A stretch of DNA of 64,000 nt. Origin: an uncultured Myxococcales bacterium (lineage in GTDB: Bacteria > Myxococcota_A > UBA9042 > DTJE01). The stretch covers positions 62,001 through 126,000 of the forward strand of contig CAIOFV010000043.1 of the NCBI GenBank assembly GCA_903857665.1. The letters are read 5' to 3'. The notes below the pieces were generated by a model. It ran no database searches, had not been told where the DNA came from, and saw only the letters and a program-made list of their open reading frames with translations. The translations under genes were made by a program, and so were the position numbers. Positions 53,096-61,685 of the stretch are shown piece after piece; position 1 is the first letter of the stretch; each line of letters starts with the position of its first letter.

Positions 53096-54355
53096 ATGCT
53101 GGAACTGGCCGTCGGCACCGCCCTCGTGGTCCTCGGAGCGCTCCTCGGGGCGTTCCGCGCGGACCTCTCGTCGCTGAGCCTCCCTCGCCGCCTGTGGAAG
53201 GCGGTCACCGTGCTGCTGGTGGCCGCCGGACTGGCGCTCGCACTGGGCGTGCTCCACCTGCCCGGCGGCGGCGCCCCGGCATCCCCGCTGACGTGGCGCA
53301 CCGACGTCGAGCCCGCCCTGGCCGACGCGAAGGCCGACGGGCGCATGGCGCTCCTCGACGGCGGCGCAGAGTGGTGCGGCGCCTGCAAGGAACTCGAGCA
53401 CGTCACGTTCGCCGACCCCCGGGTCGTGGCTGCGCTGGCGGGCTGGGTCGTCATCCGCATCGACATGACCGACTTCGACGCCGCCCAGAAGCGGCTGGCC
53501 GCCCTGGGCATCAACGTCGCTTCGCTCCCCTGGGTGGGCTTCTTCCTGCCCGACGGGCGGCTCAACCCCGGCGCGGTCCTCACGGACTTCGAGCAACCCG
53601 GGCCCTTCGTGCGACGCATCGAGGACGCCAGGGCCTTCCGCGAGAAATCCGTGGGGCCGGTCGAAGCCTGGATCGCGGAAAAGGGCCTGTTCATCGCCCT
53701 GCTGCTGGTCTTCGCGGCCGGGATCGGCGTCAGCCTGACCCCGTGCGTCTACCCGATGATCCCGATCACCCTGGGCGTGCTCGGCGGCGGCGCACGGCCC
53801 GGCGAAACCCCGCGCTCCTTCGGTTCCCGCGTGCTCCGGGCGGGCGTGTTCGTGTCCGGCATGGTGCTGACGTATGCCATCCTCGGGGTCGCCTCCGCGC
53901 TGCTGGGCAAGGGATTCGGTTCCTGGCTCCAGCATCCCGTCGTCACGCTGGGCATGGCGCTCCTTTTCGCCGCGATGGCCGCGTCCTACCTGGGCTTCTT
54001 CCGGCTGGACCTGCCCGAGGGGCTGAAGTCCCGGATGGGGAAGCGCCGGGGCGGGCTGCTGGGGATCGCGCTGGTCGGCGGCACCACGGGCCTCCTGGCG
54101 GCACCCTGCGCGGGTCCCGTCGTGGTGGGCATCCTGGCGCTGGTCAGCGGGACCGGCGACCTGGGCCTCGGGCTTCTGTTGATGCTGGCGTTCGGGCTGG
54201 GGATGGGCCTGCTGTTCTTCGCCCTCGGCGTGTCCTCGGCCCTCGTATCCCTGCGTCCCCGCAGCGGCGGCTGGATGGAGCGCGTCGAAATCCTGTTCGC
54301 CCTCGCGCTGCTGGTCGTTTCAATCTACTACGCGCGCATCGGGCTGGGGCTGTGA
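53096..54355 (+). CDS. DsbD-like thiol transporter with N-terminal thioredoxin domain
   Basis: 419 residues. A membrane anchor or signal lies at about 5-55. A thioredoxin-like domain spans about 65-185 with EWCGAC (Cys94, Cys97), IRIDMTDF and SLPWVGFF. A DsbD/CcdA-type membrane domain of six helices follows, with its Cys in SLTPCVYPMIPIT (Cys217) and LLAAPCAGPVVVG (Cys338). In E. coli DsbD the membrane domain precedes the thioredoxin domain; here the order is reversed and the alpha domain is missing. It should carry reducing power from the cytoplasm to the periplasm, perhaps for the exported MsrB-MsrA protein. Start at ATG 53096, upstream of the TPR-free region; no strong Shine-Dalgarno is seen. 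Confidence 0.87.
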   Translation: MLELAVGTALVVLGALLGAFRADLSSLSLPRRLWKAVTVLLVAAGLALALGVLHLPGGGAPASPLTWRTDVEPALADAKADGRMALLDGGAEWCGACKELEHVTFADPRVVAALAGWVVIRIDMTDFDAAQKRLAALGINVASLPWVGFFLPDGRLNPGAVLTDFEQPGPFVRRIEDARAFREKSVGPVEAWIAEKGLFIALLLVFAAGIGVSLTPCVYPMIPITLGVLGGGARPGETPRSFGSRVLRAGVFVSGMVLTYAILGVASALLGKGFGSWLQHPVVTLGMALLFAAMAASYLGFFRLDLPEGLKSRMGKRRGGLLGIALVGGTTGLLAAPCAGPVVVGILALVSGTGDLGLGLLLMLAFGLGMGLLFFALGVSSALVSLRPRSGGWMERVEILFALALLVVSIYYARIGLGL

Positions 54356-54407
54356 GCCGCACCCGGGCCCGAAAGGCCGCGCTGCGATTCGCCTTGCGTT
54401 CCCCGGC

Positions 54408-54436
54408 TTGAAAGCCTCGTCTCCAATGGCTAGGTT
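54408..54436 (+). promoter_or_regulatory. sigma-70-like promoter for the interrupted amidotransferase-like gene
   Basis: TTGAAA at 54408-54413, 17 bases, TAGGTT at 54431-54436, start near 54443, ATG at 54499 with a GAGAGG Shine-Dalgarno. The promoter and Shine-Dalgarno are intact although the gene is broken downstream. Confidence 0.5.
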
Positions 54437-54498
54437 TAGACAGACGCGATTGGGATCGCGCCTCCGTCTCCGTGTTCGGGCGGAAGAGAGGTTTCCCG

Positions 54499-55332
54499 AT
54501 GGAACGCTTCATTGGAGTCTTTTCCAGCGATCACCGGCACCTGGCGTGCGCGGTGGCGCAGGCGTGGTCCGGCTTTCCGCCCTCCGACCCGACGTTTTCG
54601 GGCCGCATGGGCCTGGGAACGTATGGCAGCGACGAGGTGCTGCTGATGCGCCGTCCGGTCGGGCCGGACGTCCGGGGCGACACCTGGATCCCTTCCGCGC
54701 CGGGCAACCATGCGTTGTTCGCGCTGGATGACACCCGGCAGGTCCGGTTCACCCCGGAAACCACCGCGCCATGGCGGTACCGCAACCTCCTGGGAGTCGT
54801 TGCCCTCAGCGCGGTCCCGGATCCCGGTTTCGGGGATCGGGTCCGCGCGATGATTCCCGATTTCATGGCCCGCTAGGCGCTGAACGAACCGCCGGAGGCC
54901 CTCGCGTTCCGTCTGGTCCTTTCGGTCCTCCACGACATGGGCCGCCTGGACGCCCGGACCATCCCGTCGGACGCGCTGTCCGAGGCCATGAGGACCGCGA
55001 TCCGCCTGTGGGCCCGAACTGCCGGCGACGCGGGGGTCCCGGTCGGCATGGCCGCCTGCGTCACCGACGGGCGGAGCCTGGTGGCCGGCGCCACCGGCCT
55101 GCCGTTGTACGCGTGGCCCTCGAACGACATCGCCGACTGCGCGCGATGCTCGGAACCCGCGAGGTCCAAGGACCACGACCCGATTCGCGTCCGCCACGAA
55201 GGCCTCCGGACGGTGGCGCTGACCGGAGGCGACATCCAGCCCCGGAACCCGGGCTTCCAGGCCGTGAGCGACGGTGCCGTGGCCGTCGTGGATGAAACCG
55301 GGGCCTTCCGGGTCCGGTCGCCCGCGTCCTGA
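54499..55332 (+). pseudogene. class II glutamine-amidotransferase-like gene interrupted by one in-frame TAG
   Basis: The first part (54499-54876) encodes 125 residues starting MERFIGVFSSD and ends at a TAG at 54874-54876. The same frame continues open for 151 codons from 54877 to a TGA at 55330-55332. The joined sequence of about 277 residues has the plan of the YafJ/class II GATase family: a GLGTYGSDEVLLMRRP segment, the LSVLHDMGRLD helix, a CxxC-type DCARCSEP, and the C-terminal VAL...GFQAVSDGAVAVVDETG strand region. Position 2 is Glu, not the catalytic Cys. The break is a single substitution without a frameshift. Codon use is still strongly GC-biased, so decay is recent, or the stop is read through, or the base is an error. 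Confidence 0.7.
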
Positions 55333-55347
55333 ATTGGCCCCCCCGCT

Positions 55348-55375
55348 TTGACACCGGGCCCCTGCGGGGGATAAT
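55348..55375 (+). promoter_or_regulatory. sigma-70-like promoter for the beta-barrel protein
   Basis: TTGACA at 55348-55353 (perfect -35), 16 bases, GATAAT at 55370-55375, start near 55382, ATG at 55409. An 18-base spacing to TAATCT is an alternative. Confidence 0.6.
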
Positions 55376-55408
55376 CTGTGTCACGTCCCTGGGCGAACGC
55401 GAGGCGCA

Positions 55409-56734
55409 ATGGCGCGGCTTCGGTTTCCGGCAATCCTTCTGATCCTGGCCGTCTGTGCTCCGGCGACCGCGCAGGCGGCCGACTTCACGGCCGTCAGTTC
55501 GTCGGCCGACAAGGGCGATCCCTTCGACGGGACGCTGACGGTCAAGTACGACTGGGCCCAACGCCAGTCCCGCATCAGCCGCGAGTTCGCCTGCACCCCG
55601 GGCCTTCCCGGCTGCCCTGCCAGGCCAACCACGGTCACGCGTGCCGAACTGGAGTCGTCGCGGGTCCAGCACACGATGACCATCGATGCGCGGATCGGCC
55701 TGTATCACGACCTGGAACTGTTCGCGACGCTGCCGGTGGTGATGGGCGACCGCACCAGCCTGGGGTTCGCCCCGGGGGTCGATGGCACCAATTCCACCGT
55801 GAACCCGAATTTCGGGCCGTCGCTGTTCCAGGCCCGGAAGACCTTCCGCAGCCGCAGCGGCCTGGGCGACATGACCGTCGGCCTTCGCTGGGCCCCGGCA
55901 TGCCAGTGGCGCAACGCCTATCAGCCCACGGTGCTGCTCGGGGTTTCCTATACCGCGCCCACGGGCACGGTCCGGCGCGCCACGAACCAGGCCGTGGGCA
56001 TGGGCCTCCACACGCTCCGGTTGGACGTCGCAGCCAGCCGCAGGATCCGGTTCGCGGAACCCTACCTCGGGGTGTCGGGAACCCTCCGGATGGCCAACTC
56101 CCCGGGGACCACCCTGTTCAAGAACTACGACTCGTCCACCCAGAGCAAGGTGAACCCCGGCTCGATCCTGGGCCTGACCGCCGGCACCGAGTTCTATCCC
56201 TGGCTGCGGACCAGAGCAGACGGCAAGCCCGAACGGTTCGTGTCCATCGACGTGGGCCTGGCAGCCACCTACACGTTCGCGGGTCGGGAGCAGACGGACC
56301 TCTTCGAGGCGCTCGGGGCGTCCACGTGCGCCGGGGATCCGCAGTGCGCCGGGGCGCCCGGCAACAAGAACCTGCTGGCCTACGATCGGACCCTGGACGG
56401 CAAGCCCCAGGCGATCACGTCCACGGACGGCGTGACGGACGTCAGTTCCTACGGCACCGTGGCGACCTGGGCCGGCGTCACCGTCCAGCCGATCCCGTGG
56501 GTTTCGATGTCCCTGCGCTTCACCTACACCCGTGAAACGTCGCATTTCCTGACCAACGCGAACACGGGCGTGAACTCGGACTCTGGCAACAACACCATCG
56601 AACTGGTCAACGACAGCAAGAAGAACGAATACAACCCGGTCTACGACAGCGCGATCGACGACCCGGGAAAGCGCTTCCGGTCCGACGGGACGAACATCTA
56701 TGGCGTGATGCTGACGCTGTCCGGGAAGCTCTAG
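55409..56734 (+). CDS. outer-membrane beta-barrel protein
   Basis: 441 residues. A signal peptide (LRFPAILLILAVCAPATAQA) precedes a strand-rich body with alternating aromatic residues and Asn/Asp/Gly turns (IGLYHDLELFATLPVVMGDRTS, LGDMTVGLRWAP, YQPTVLLGVSYTAPTG, VSIDVGLAATYTFAGREQTD, WVSMSLRFTYTRETSHF). The terminal strand YGVMLTLSGKL ends in Leu. This is typical of 12-18-stranded transport barrels. Two short Cys pairs in loops may be disulfide-linked. There is no TonB box or plug domain. It has its own promoter and converges on coaD, overlapping by four bases. Substrate unknown. Confidence 0.75.
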   Translation: MARLRFPAILLILAVCAPATAQAADFTAVSSSADKGDPFDGTLTVKYDWAQRQSRISREFACTPGLPGCPARPTTVTRAELESSRVQHTMTIDARIGLYHDLELFATLPVVMGDRTSLGFAPGVDGTNSTVNPNFGPSLFQARKTFRSRSGLGDMTVGLRWAPACQWRNAYQPTVLLGVSYTAPTGTVRRATNQAVGMGLHTLRLDVAASRRIRFAEPYLGVSGTLRMANSPGTTLFKNYDSSTQSKVNPGSILGLTAGTEFYPWLRTRADGKPERFVSIDVGLAATYTFAGREQTDLFEALGASTCAGDPQCAGAPGNKNLLAYDRTLDGKPQAITSTDGVTDVSSYGTVATWAGVTVQPIPWVSMSLRFTYTRETSHFLTNANTGVNSDSGNNTIELVNDSKKNEYNPVYDSAIDDPGKRFRSDGTNIYGVMLTLSGKL

Positions 56735-57216
56735 GTCGGGTTGGTCATCCGGGCCCGCAGCCGGGCCTCCACGCACGCAGGCACGAAGGTCGATACGTCG
56801 CCCCCGAAGCACGCCACTTCCTTGACCGCGGACGAACTGATGAAGAACTCCTCGGGGCCGGCGACCAGGAACACGGTTTCGATCCCGGGCCGCAACTGGC
56901 GGTTCATGTGGGCCATCTGGAACTCGAACTCGTAGTCCGAAACGGCGCGCACGCCCCGGATGACGACCTTGGCGTCCGTGTGGTCGAGGTAGTCCACCAG
57001 CAGCCCCTCGAACGCGTCCACCTCGACACCGGGAATGCCCTCGAGGGCGTCCTTCAGCATCTCGACGCGCTCGTCCACGCTGAACGTGGCGGACTTGCGA
57101 ACGTTGCTGGCCACCGCCACGATCACGCGACCGAAGACCGACGCGGCGCGCCTGACGACGTCCACGTGGCCGCGGGTCACCGGGTCGAACGAGCCGGGGT
57201 ACACGACGGGTGTCAC
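56731..57216 (-). CDS. coaD: phosphopantetheine adenylyltransferase
   Basis: 161 residues. CoaD signatures are VVYPGSFDPVTRGHVDVVRRA (nucleotidyltransferase TxGH loop), the IRGVRAVSDYEFEFQMAHMNRQL segment, and ISSSAVKEVACFGGDVS near the C-terminus. It forms dephospho-CoA from 4'-phosphopantetheine and ATP. Its ATG overlaps the rsmD stop as ATGA, the usual rsmD-coaD pairing. The length matches the family (about 160). Confidence 0.97.
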   Translation of the reverse strand: MTPVVYPGSFDPVTRGHVDVVRRAASVFGRVIVAVASNVRKSATFSVDERVEMLKDALEGIPGVEVDAFEGLLVDYLDHTDAKVVIRGVRAVSDYEFEFQMAHMNRQLRPGIETVFLVAGPEEFFISSSAVKEVACFGGDVSTFVPACVEARLRARMTNPT

Positions 57217-57857
57217 GACTCTTCCTCCTCCGGGCCTTCGTCCCCGGACCCTGGCGCCGCCTCGCCGTCGGCCTCACCGCCCGCCGTCGCGGGGGCCTGG
57301 GCTTCGGGGCGCCGGTAGTAGGTCACGTACGTGTCGCCATACTGGCGCACCCGGTCCAGCACCAGGTGCCCGTAGGACGGCGACAGTTTGATGTTCTTCG
57401 AATGCTCGACCGCCACCACCCCGCCGGGGGCGACGCGGCTGGACAGCGACAGCGCCAGGAGGGTTTCATCGTACAGGTCGGCTTCGTACGGGGGGTCGAA
57501 GAACACGACGTCGAAGGGCTCGCCGCCCTTGGCGATGCGCCACACCGCGTCCAGCACCGGCATCGCGTACAGCGACTTGGCAGTGAGGACCACGCCCAGC
57601 CGTTGGGCGTTTTCCCGGATCGTGTCGATGCATCGGTGATCGGCGTCGCACCAGCGCACGCGACGGGCGCCGCGCGACAGGGCCTCGAATCCCAGCGCCC
57701 CCGAACCCGCGCACAGGTCCAGCACCACGGCGTCGGGGATGTCCGCCTGGAGCACGTCGAACATGGCCTCGCGGACCCGCTCGAGGGTCGGGCGGATCCC
57801 GCGCCCCTTCGGGATGGCGAGGTGACGCCCCCGCCACTGGCCGGCGACGATGCGCAT
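57213..57857 (-). CDS. rsmD: 16S rRNA (guanine(966)-N2)-methyltransferase RsmD
   Basis: 214 residues. A class I SAM methyltransferase: VAGQWRGRHLAIPKGRGIRPTLERVREAMFDVLQ, the AdoMet loop DLCAGSGALGFEALSRGA, and the catalytic FFDPPYEADLY. The last 35 residues are an acidic Gly/Glu tail (GGEADGEAAPGSGDEG) not usual in RsmD, probably disordered. It is second in the order TPR, rsmD, coaD on the minus strand and coupled to coaD. Confidence 0.95.
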   Translation of the reverse strand: MRIVAGQWRGRHLAIPKGRGIRPTLERVREAMFDVLQADIPDAVVLDLCAGSGALGFEALSRGARRVRWCDADHRCIDTIRENAQRLGVVLTAKSLYAMPVLDAVWRIAKGGEPFDVVFFDPPYEADLYDETLLALSLSSRVAPGGVVAVEHSKNIKLSPSYGHLVLDRVRQYGDTYVTYYRRPEAQAPATAGGEADGEAAPGSGDEGPEEEES

Positions 57858-57874
57858 GGAACGCCTCCAGGAGT

Positions 57875-59293
57875 CTAGGAACCGGCCTCGATCAGGATGC
57901 GGTAGCGCTCGAGGACGGGCAGGTCCCCGGCCTTGCGTCGGATCTCGTCAAGAAGGGTGCCCGCGTCCTCGAAGAGGCCGGCGTCCACCAGGAACTCGAG
58001 GTTCTGGACGTCGTCCTGCAGCTCGGCGGGCACCGAGGACAGGTCCAGCACGCCCGTGCCGGACGAACCCTGCGGCACGAACGAGGGCACCGCCTCGAAC
58101 ACGGTCGCGGCGTCCACGGCGTCCAGCGAGATCTCGGCCGACACCTGCGAGATGTCCTGGGCGGGCGCCCTGCGCGCCGCCTCGAGGTCCAGGGCGGGAA
58201 CCGGCGGGATCGTCGGCGGACGAGAGGACTCGACCTCGGCGGTCGGAAGCTCCTCCACGGACGACGCCTCGGGGCTCGTGTCTTCCACCAGTTCGTCGAT
58301 CCCGATTTCCTCCTCGTCCGGGACGAGGATCTCCTCGGGACGCGACGTGCCGGCCTCGAACTCCAGTTCCTCGCCGGACGGGACCGCCGCAATCGGGGCA
58401 TACCGCAGGGCTTCCGCCGCCGACCGGTCCCCCGGCACCAGCCGAAGGACGCGCTGGAAGATTTCGTCGCGGTCCCGGATCAGGCCGGTCCGGTCGTACT
58501 GGCGCGCCAGGGCCTTCAGCACCGCGGCCGCCTTCTGGGGCTGGCCCAGGAACTCGAACACCTGGCCCAGCAGTTCCAGCACTTCCGGGTCGTTGGGCCG
58601 GGCGCGGTAGCACGCCTGCAGCCGCGACAGGGCGCGCAACCCGTCCTTCAGCGCGATGTAGTGCGCGGCGACCGCCTTGCTGACTTCCCAGTCGTCGGGC
58701 TGGTGGTACAGCAGGCGCTCGGCGATCACGACGGCTTCCTCGTCCAGGCCGTTGCGGCGCAACGCCTCGTAGGCCGACCGGAATTCGTGGACGGCCTCCT
58801 CGATCATGCCTTCCTTGGAAAAGTCTTCCGCCAGCTCGATCCGCAGGCGGGCGTTTTCCGGGTCCAGTTCCAGCATCTTCTGTGCGGTCTTCAGGCGTTC
58901 CAGCGAGTTGCCGGTCTTGCCCAGCAGCGAAATCGCCTCGCGATACTGCCCCACCGCGTCGCTGACCAGGCCGATCTGCTGGTACAGGCCCGCAAGCGCC
59001 TGGTGCACGTCCACGTCGTCGGGCTTCAGCTTCTGGACCTGCTTGAACACGGCCACGGCCTTCAGCAGGAAGCCCTGGCTGGCATAGAACTGGGCCACCT
59101 CCTCGAACGTGGCGGTGGCGCGATCCTTGTCCCCCAGTCGGAACAGCAGGTCCGCCACCTTCAGTTTGGTGCGGATGTCGGACGGGTCGTCCTTGAGGAC
59201 CTTTTCGTATTCCTTGACGGCCCGCTTGAGGTTGCCCTTGGCGAGGTAGTTGTGGGCCGACGCGATGACCTTGGCTCGATTCACCTTGCCCAA
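57875..59293 (-). CDS. TPR-repeat protein with acidic C-terminal half
   Basis: 472 residues. About 1-260 is a run of six or more TPRs starting KVNRAKVIASAHNYLAKGNLKRAVKEYEKVLKDDPSD and including RLKTAQKMLELDPENARLRIELAEDFSKEG. The remainder is an acidic, Glu/Pro-rich linker (LVPDEEEIGIDELVEDTSPE) ending in a small helical motif (LEFLVDAGLFEDAGTLLDEIRRKAG) that repeats once more like a TPR. This layout is common in deltaproteobacterial TPR proteins of unknown role. The start is a TTG at 59293 with GAGAGG six bases upstream. It overlaps the small upstream gene by 13 bases and precedes rsmD by 17. Confidence 0.8.
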   Translation of the reverse strand: MGKVNRAKVIASAHNYLAKGNLKRAVKEYEKVLKDDPSDIRTKLKVADLLFRLGDKDRATATFEEVAQFYASQGFLLKAVAVFKQVQKLKPDDVDVHQALAGLYQQIGLVSDAVGQYREAISLLGKTGNSLERLKTAQKMLELDPENARLRIELAEDFSKEGMIEEAVHEFRSAYEALRRNGLDEEAVVIAERLLYHQPDDWEVSKAVAAHYIALKDGLRALSRLQACYRARPNDPEVLELLGQVFEFLGQPQKAAAVLKALARQYDRTGLIRDRDEIFQRVLRLVPGDRSAAEALRYAPIAAVPSGEELEFEAGTSRPEEILVPDEEEIGIDELVEDTSPEASSVEELPTAEVESSRPPTIPPVPALDLEAARRAPAQDISQVSAEISLDAVDAATVFEAVPSFVPQGSSGTGVLDLSSVPAELQDDVQNLEFLVDAGLFEDAGTLLDEIRRKAGDLPVLERYRILIEAGS

Positions 59294-59556
59294 GCCGCAC
59301 CTCTCCCGGAGTCGCCCCGGGCGCGCACTCGCCGCACCCGGGAGAGCAGACGCTTCAAGGTTTCGACCCGCGCCCGGCGCCGCACCTCTTCGGCCGCGAC
59401 GGTCCAGCGCATTTCCAGATCGGCCGGCGCACGACCACCGTGCAGCGCCGCCAGGGCATCGAGCATCGTCCGGGCGCGTCCCAGGTAGCCCTGATCGATG
59501 TGCAGCCGCACCAGCGTCGGGGTCGGCCGCATCCTTCGCCCGTCCGTCGAAACCAT
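59281..59556 (-). CDS. small TPR-like protein upstream of the large TPR gene
   Basis: 91 residues. One helical hairpin, TPTLVRLHIDQGYLGRARTMLDALAALHG, closely resembles the single-TPR adaptors that precede larger TPR proteins in deltaproteobacteria. A basic C-terminus (VRRRARVETLKRLLSRVRRVRARG) follows. The ATG at 59556 has no Shine-Dalgarno, and a candidate promoter ends five bases upstream, so the transcript may be leaderless. Its stop lies inside the start region of the next gene (13-base overlap), which ties the two together. Confidence 0.6.
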   Translation of the reverse strand: MVSTDGRRMRPTPTLVRLHIDQGYLGRARTMLDALAALHGGRAPADLEMRWTVAAEEVRRRARVETLKRLLSRVRRVRARGDSGRGAAWAR

Positions 59557-59560
59557 CGTT

Positions 59561-59589
59561 TCTATGTCTGACAATGCCTGAAAAGTCAA
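59561..59589 (-). promoter_or_regulatory. sigma-70-like promoter for the TPR-rsmD-coaD operon
   Basis: On the minus strand TTGACT at 59589-59584, 17 bases, CATAGA at 59566-59561. The ATG at 59556 begins four bases after the -10, so the mRNA is predicted leaderless. Confidence 0.4.
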
Positions 59590-59667
59590 GGTGCGACGGG
59601 GGCATCGTATGGCCTTCCCCTCCCGGCCGTGGTACAGAATCCAGGTTGGCAACCCACCGGAGATCCC

Positions 59668-60684
59668 ATGCGATTCCTGGACGCCTGCTACGGCCGACCC
59701 GTCGATACGACGCCCCTGTGGATCATGCGCCAGGCGGGACGCTACCTCCCCGAGTACCGCGACCTGCGCAAGGGCAACGACTTCATGACCTTCTGCAAGA
59801 CGCCGGCGTTGTGCACCGAAGCGGCCCTCCAGCCCATGCGCCGCTATGACCTGGACGCGGCGATCCTGTTCAGCGACATCCTTGTGGCCGTCGAGGCCAT
59901 GGGCGTCCCGGTGGAATTCAACCCCGAGCCGCGGCTGCCCCGCCCCGTGCGCACCGCCGCGGACATCGCCGCACTGCGGATCCCGGACCCCCTGAAGGAC
60001 ATGGGTTTCGTGATGGAGGCCGTAGCCAAGATCCGCGCCGCCGTCCCCGCTGACAAGGCGCTCCTGGGGTTCGCCGGCGCGCCGTTCACGCTGGCCACCT
60101 ACATGATCGAGGGTGGCGGGTCCCGGGAATTCCTGCACGCCAAGTCCCTGATGTTCAACGACCCGACGGCCTTCCGCGACCTGTTGGAGCGCATCGCCGA
60201 CACCATCGCACCCTACCTGATCGCCCAGATCGACGCGGGCGCCAGCGCGGTCCAGTTGTTCGACACCTGGGCGGGTCTGCTGTCCCCGGCCGACTTCGAG
60301 GCATTCGCGCTGCCCGCGGCCCGGGCGGTCATCCGCCGCGTGCGCCGCGAGGGCGTGCCGGTCATCTACTTCGTCAACGGGATCGCGCCGCTGGTGGAAC
60401 TGGCCGCGGCCAGCGAGGCGGACGTGCTGGGCGTGGACTTCCGGGTGCGCCTGTCGGACGTCATCGCCCGGGTCGGCAGCGACGCGGTGGTGCAGGGCAA
60501 CCTGGACCCGTCGCTGCTGCTGGGACCGGCCGACCTGCTGCGCGAACGGGCCGCTTCGATCGTGGCCGAGGGCCGCGCCGCGAAGGGTCACGTGTTCAAC
60601 CTGGGCCACGGCATCACCAAGGAAACGCCGCCCGACAACGTGACGGTGCTGGTGGACGCGGTCCACCAGGCGGGCCGGCGGTAG
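59668..60684 (+). CDS. hemE: uroporphyrinogen decarboxylase
   Basis: 338 residues. The hallmark N-terminal PLWIMRQAGRYLPEYR, then AAILFSDILVAVEAMG, GFAGAPFTLATYMIEGGGS, the AQIDAGASAVQLFDTWAGLLSP segment and the C-terminal FNLGHGITKETPPDNV. It decarboxylates the four acetate side chains of uroporphyrinogen III to coproporphyrinogen III. The ATG at 59668 has GGAGA four bases upstream. hemH follows five bases after the stop. Length fits the family (about 340). Confidence 0.97.
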   Translation: MRFLDACYGRPVDTTPLWIMRQAGRYLPEYRDLRKGNDFMTFCKTPALCTEAALQPMRRYDLDAAILFSDILVAVEAMGVPVEFNPEPRLPRPVRTAADIAALRIPDPLKDMGFVMEAVAKIRAAVPADKALLGFAGAPFTLATYMIEGGGSREFLHAKSLMFNDPTAFRDLLERIADTIAPYLIAQIDAGASAVQLFDTWAGLLSPADFEAFALPAARAVIRRVRREGVPVIYFVNGIAPLVELAAASEADVLGVDFRVRLSDVIARVGSDAVVQGNLDPSLLLGPADLLRERAASIVAEGRAAKGHVFNLGHGITKETPPDNVTVLVDAVHQAGRR

Positions 60685-60689
60685 ATCCC

Positions 60690-61685
60690 ATGGATACGCC
60701 CGAGGCGGCTGCCCCCCCCACCGTCGTGCTGCTCCTGCAGATGGGAGGCCCGGCCACGGTGGCCGATGTCCGGCCGTTCCTGCGGAGCCTGCTGTCCGAC
60801 CCGGCGATCCTCGCCGCGCCGGCCTTCGTCCGCATTCCCCTGGCCCGCCTGATTGCCTGGAAACGGGCGCCCCACGTGGCCCTGCAATACCACGCCATCG
60901 GCGGATCCCCCATCGGGACGACCACCGCGCGACAGGCCGCCGCGCTGGAAGCGGCGCTGGCCTCTGCGGGCCGGCCGATGCCCGTCCGCGTGGCGATGCG
61001 CTACGTCGAGCCCCGCGCGGCGACCGCCCTGAAGGACGTCGCGGCCCTGGGCGCCCGCCGCCTGGTCCTGCTGCCGCTGTATCCCCAGCATTCGCGGACC
61101 ACGACCGGTTCGTCGGTCGACGAGGTACGGTCGCTGGTTCCCCGCCTTTGCCCGGGCGTGGACGTCGTCGAGATCCCCGATTGGGCCGATCACGCCGGGT
61201 ACATCCAGGCCCTCGCGGCAACGGTCGCCCGGGCCCTCGACGACGTGCCGACGGCCCTCCGCGACCGCACGCGCCTGCTGTTTTCGGCCCACGGGCTGCC
61301 GGTGCGATACGTGGCAGCCGGCGATCGCTACCCCGACCGGATCGCCGCCACCGTATCCGCCGTCCTGGCTCGCCTGGGCGATGCCGCCCCGCCCGCGACC
61401 ACCTGCTACCAGAGCCGTGTCGGCCCGGTGAAGTGGCTGGTGCCGTCCACCGAAACCGCGATCCGCGAGGCCGCCGCGGACGGCGTGAAGGCGCTGGTGG
61501 TGGTGCCGGTGGCCTTCGTGTCCGACCACCTGGAAACCCTGTACGAAATCGAGGTGACCTACCGCGACCTGGCCCGTCGTGCCGGAATCGAGGCGTTCGT
61601 GAGGGTTCCGGCCCTCAACGACGACGTGTTGCTGACCCGCGCATTGGCGGATATCGTTGCGCAGGCAATGGATCGGCAACCCTGA
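60690..61685 (+). CDS. hemH: ferrochelatase
   Basis: 331 residues. HemH features are VVLLLQMGGPATVADVRPFL, YHAIGGSPIGTTT, LLPLYPQHSRTTTGSS, the active-site His in FSAHGLPVRYV, CYQSRVGPVKWLVPST, and VPVAFVSDHLETLYEIEVTY. It inserts iron into the porphyrin (proto- or copro- type not decided from sequence). It begins with a 9-residue Ala/Pro-rich extension. Its stop overlaps the start of the lipoprotein gene downstream as TGATG. Confidence 0.97.
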   Translation: MDTPEAAAPPTVVLLLQMGGPATVADVRPFLRSLLSDPAILAAPAFVRIPLARLIAWKRAPHVALQYHAIGGSPIGTTTARQAAALEAALASAGRPMPVRVAMRYVEPRAATALKDVAALGARRLVLLPLYPQHSRTTTGSSVDEVRSLVPRLCPGVDVVEIPDWADHAGYIQALAATVARALDDVPTALRDRTRLLFSAHGLPVRYVAAGDRYPDRIAATVSAVLARLGDAAPPATTCYQSRVGPVKWLVPSTETAIREAAADGVKALVVVPVAFVSDHLETLYEIEVTYRDLARRAGIEAFVRVPALNDDVLLTRALADIVAQAMDRQP

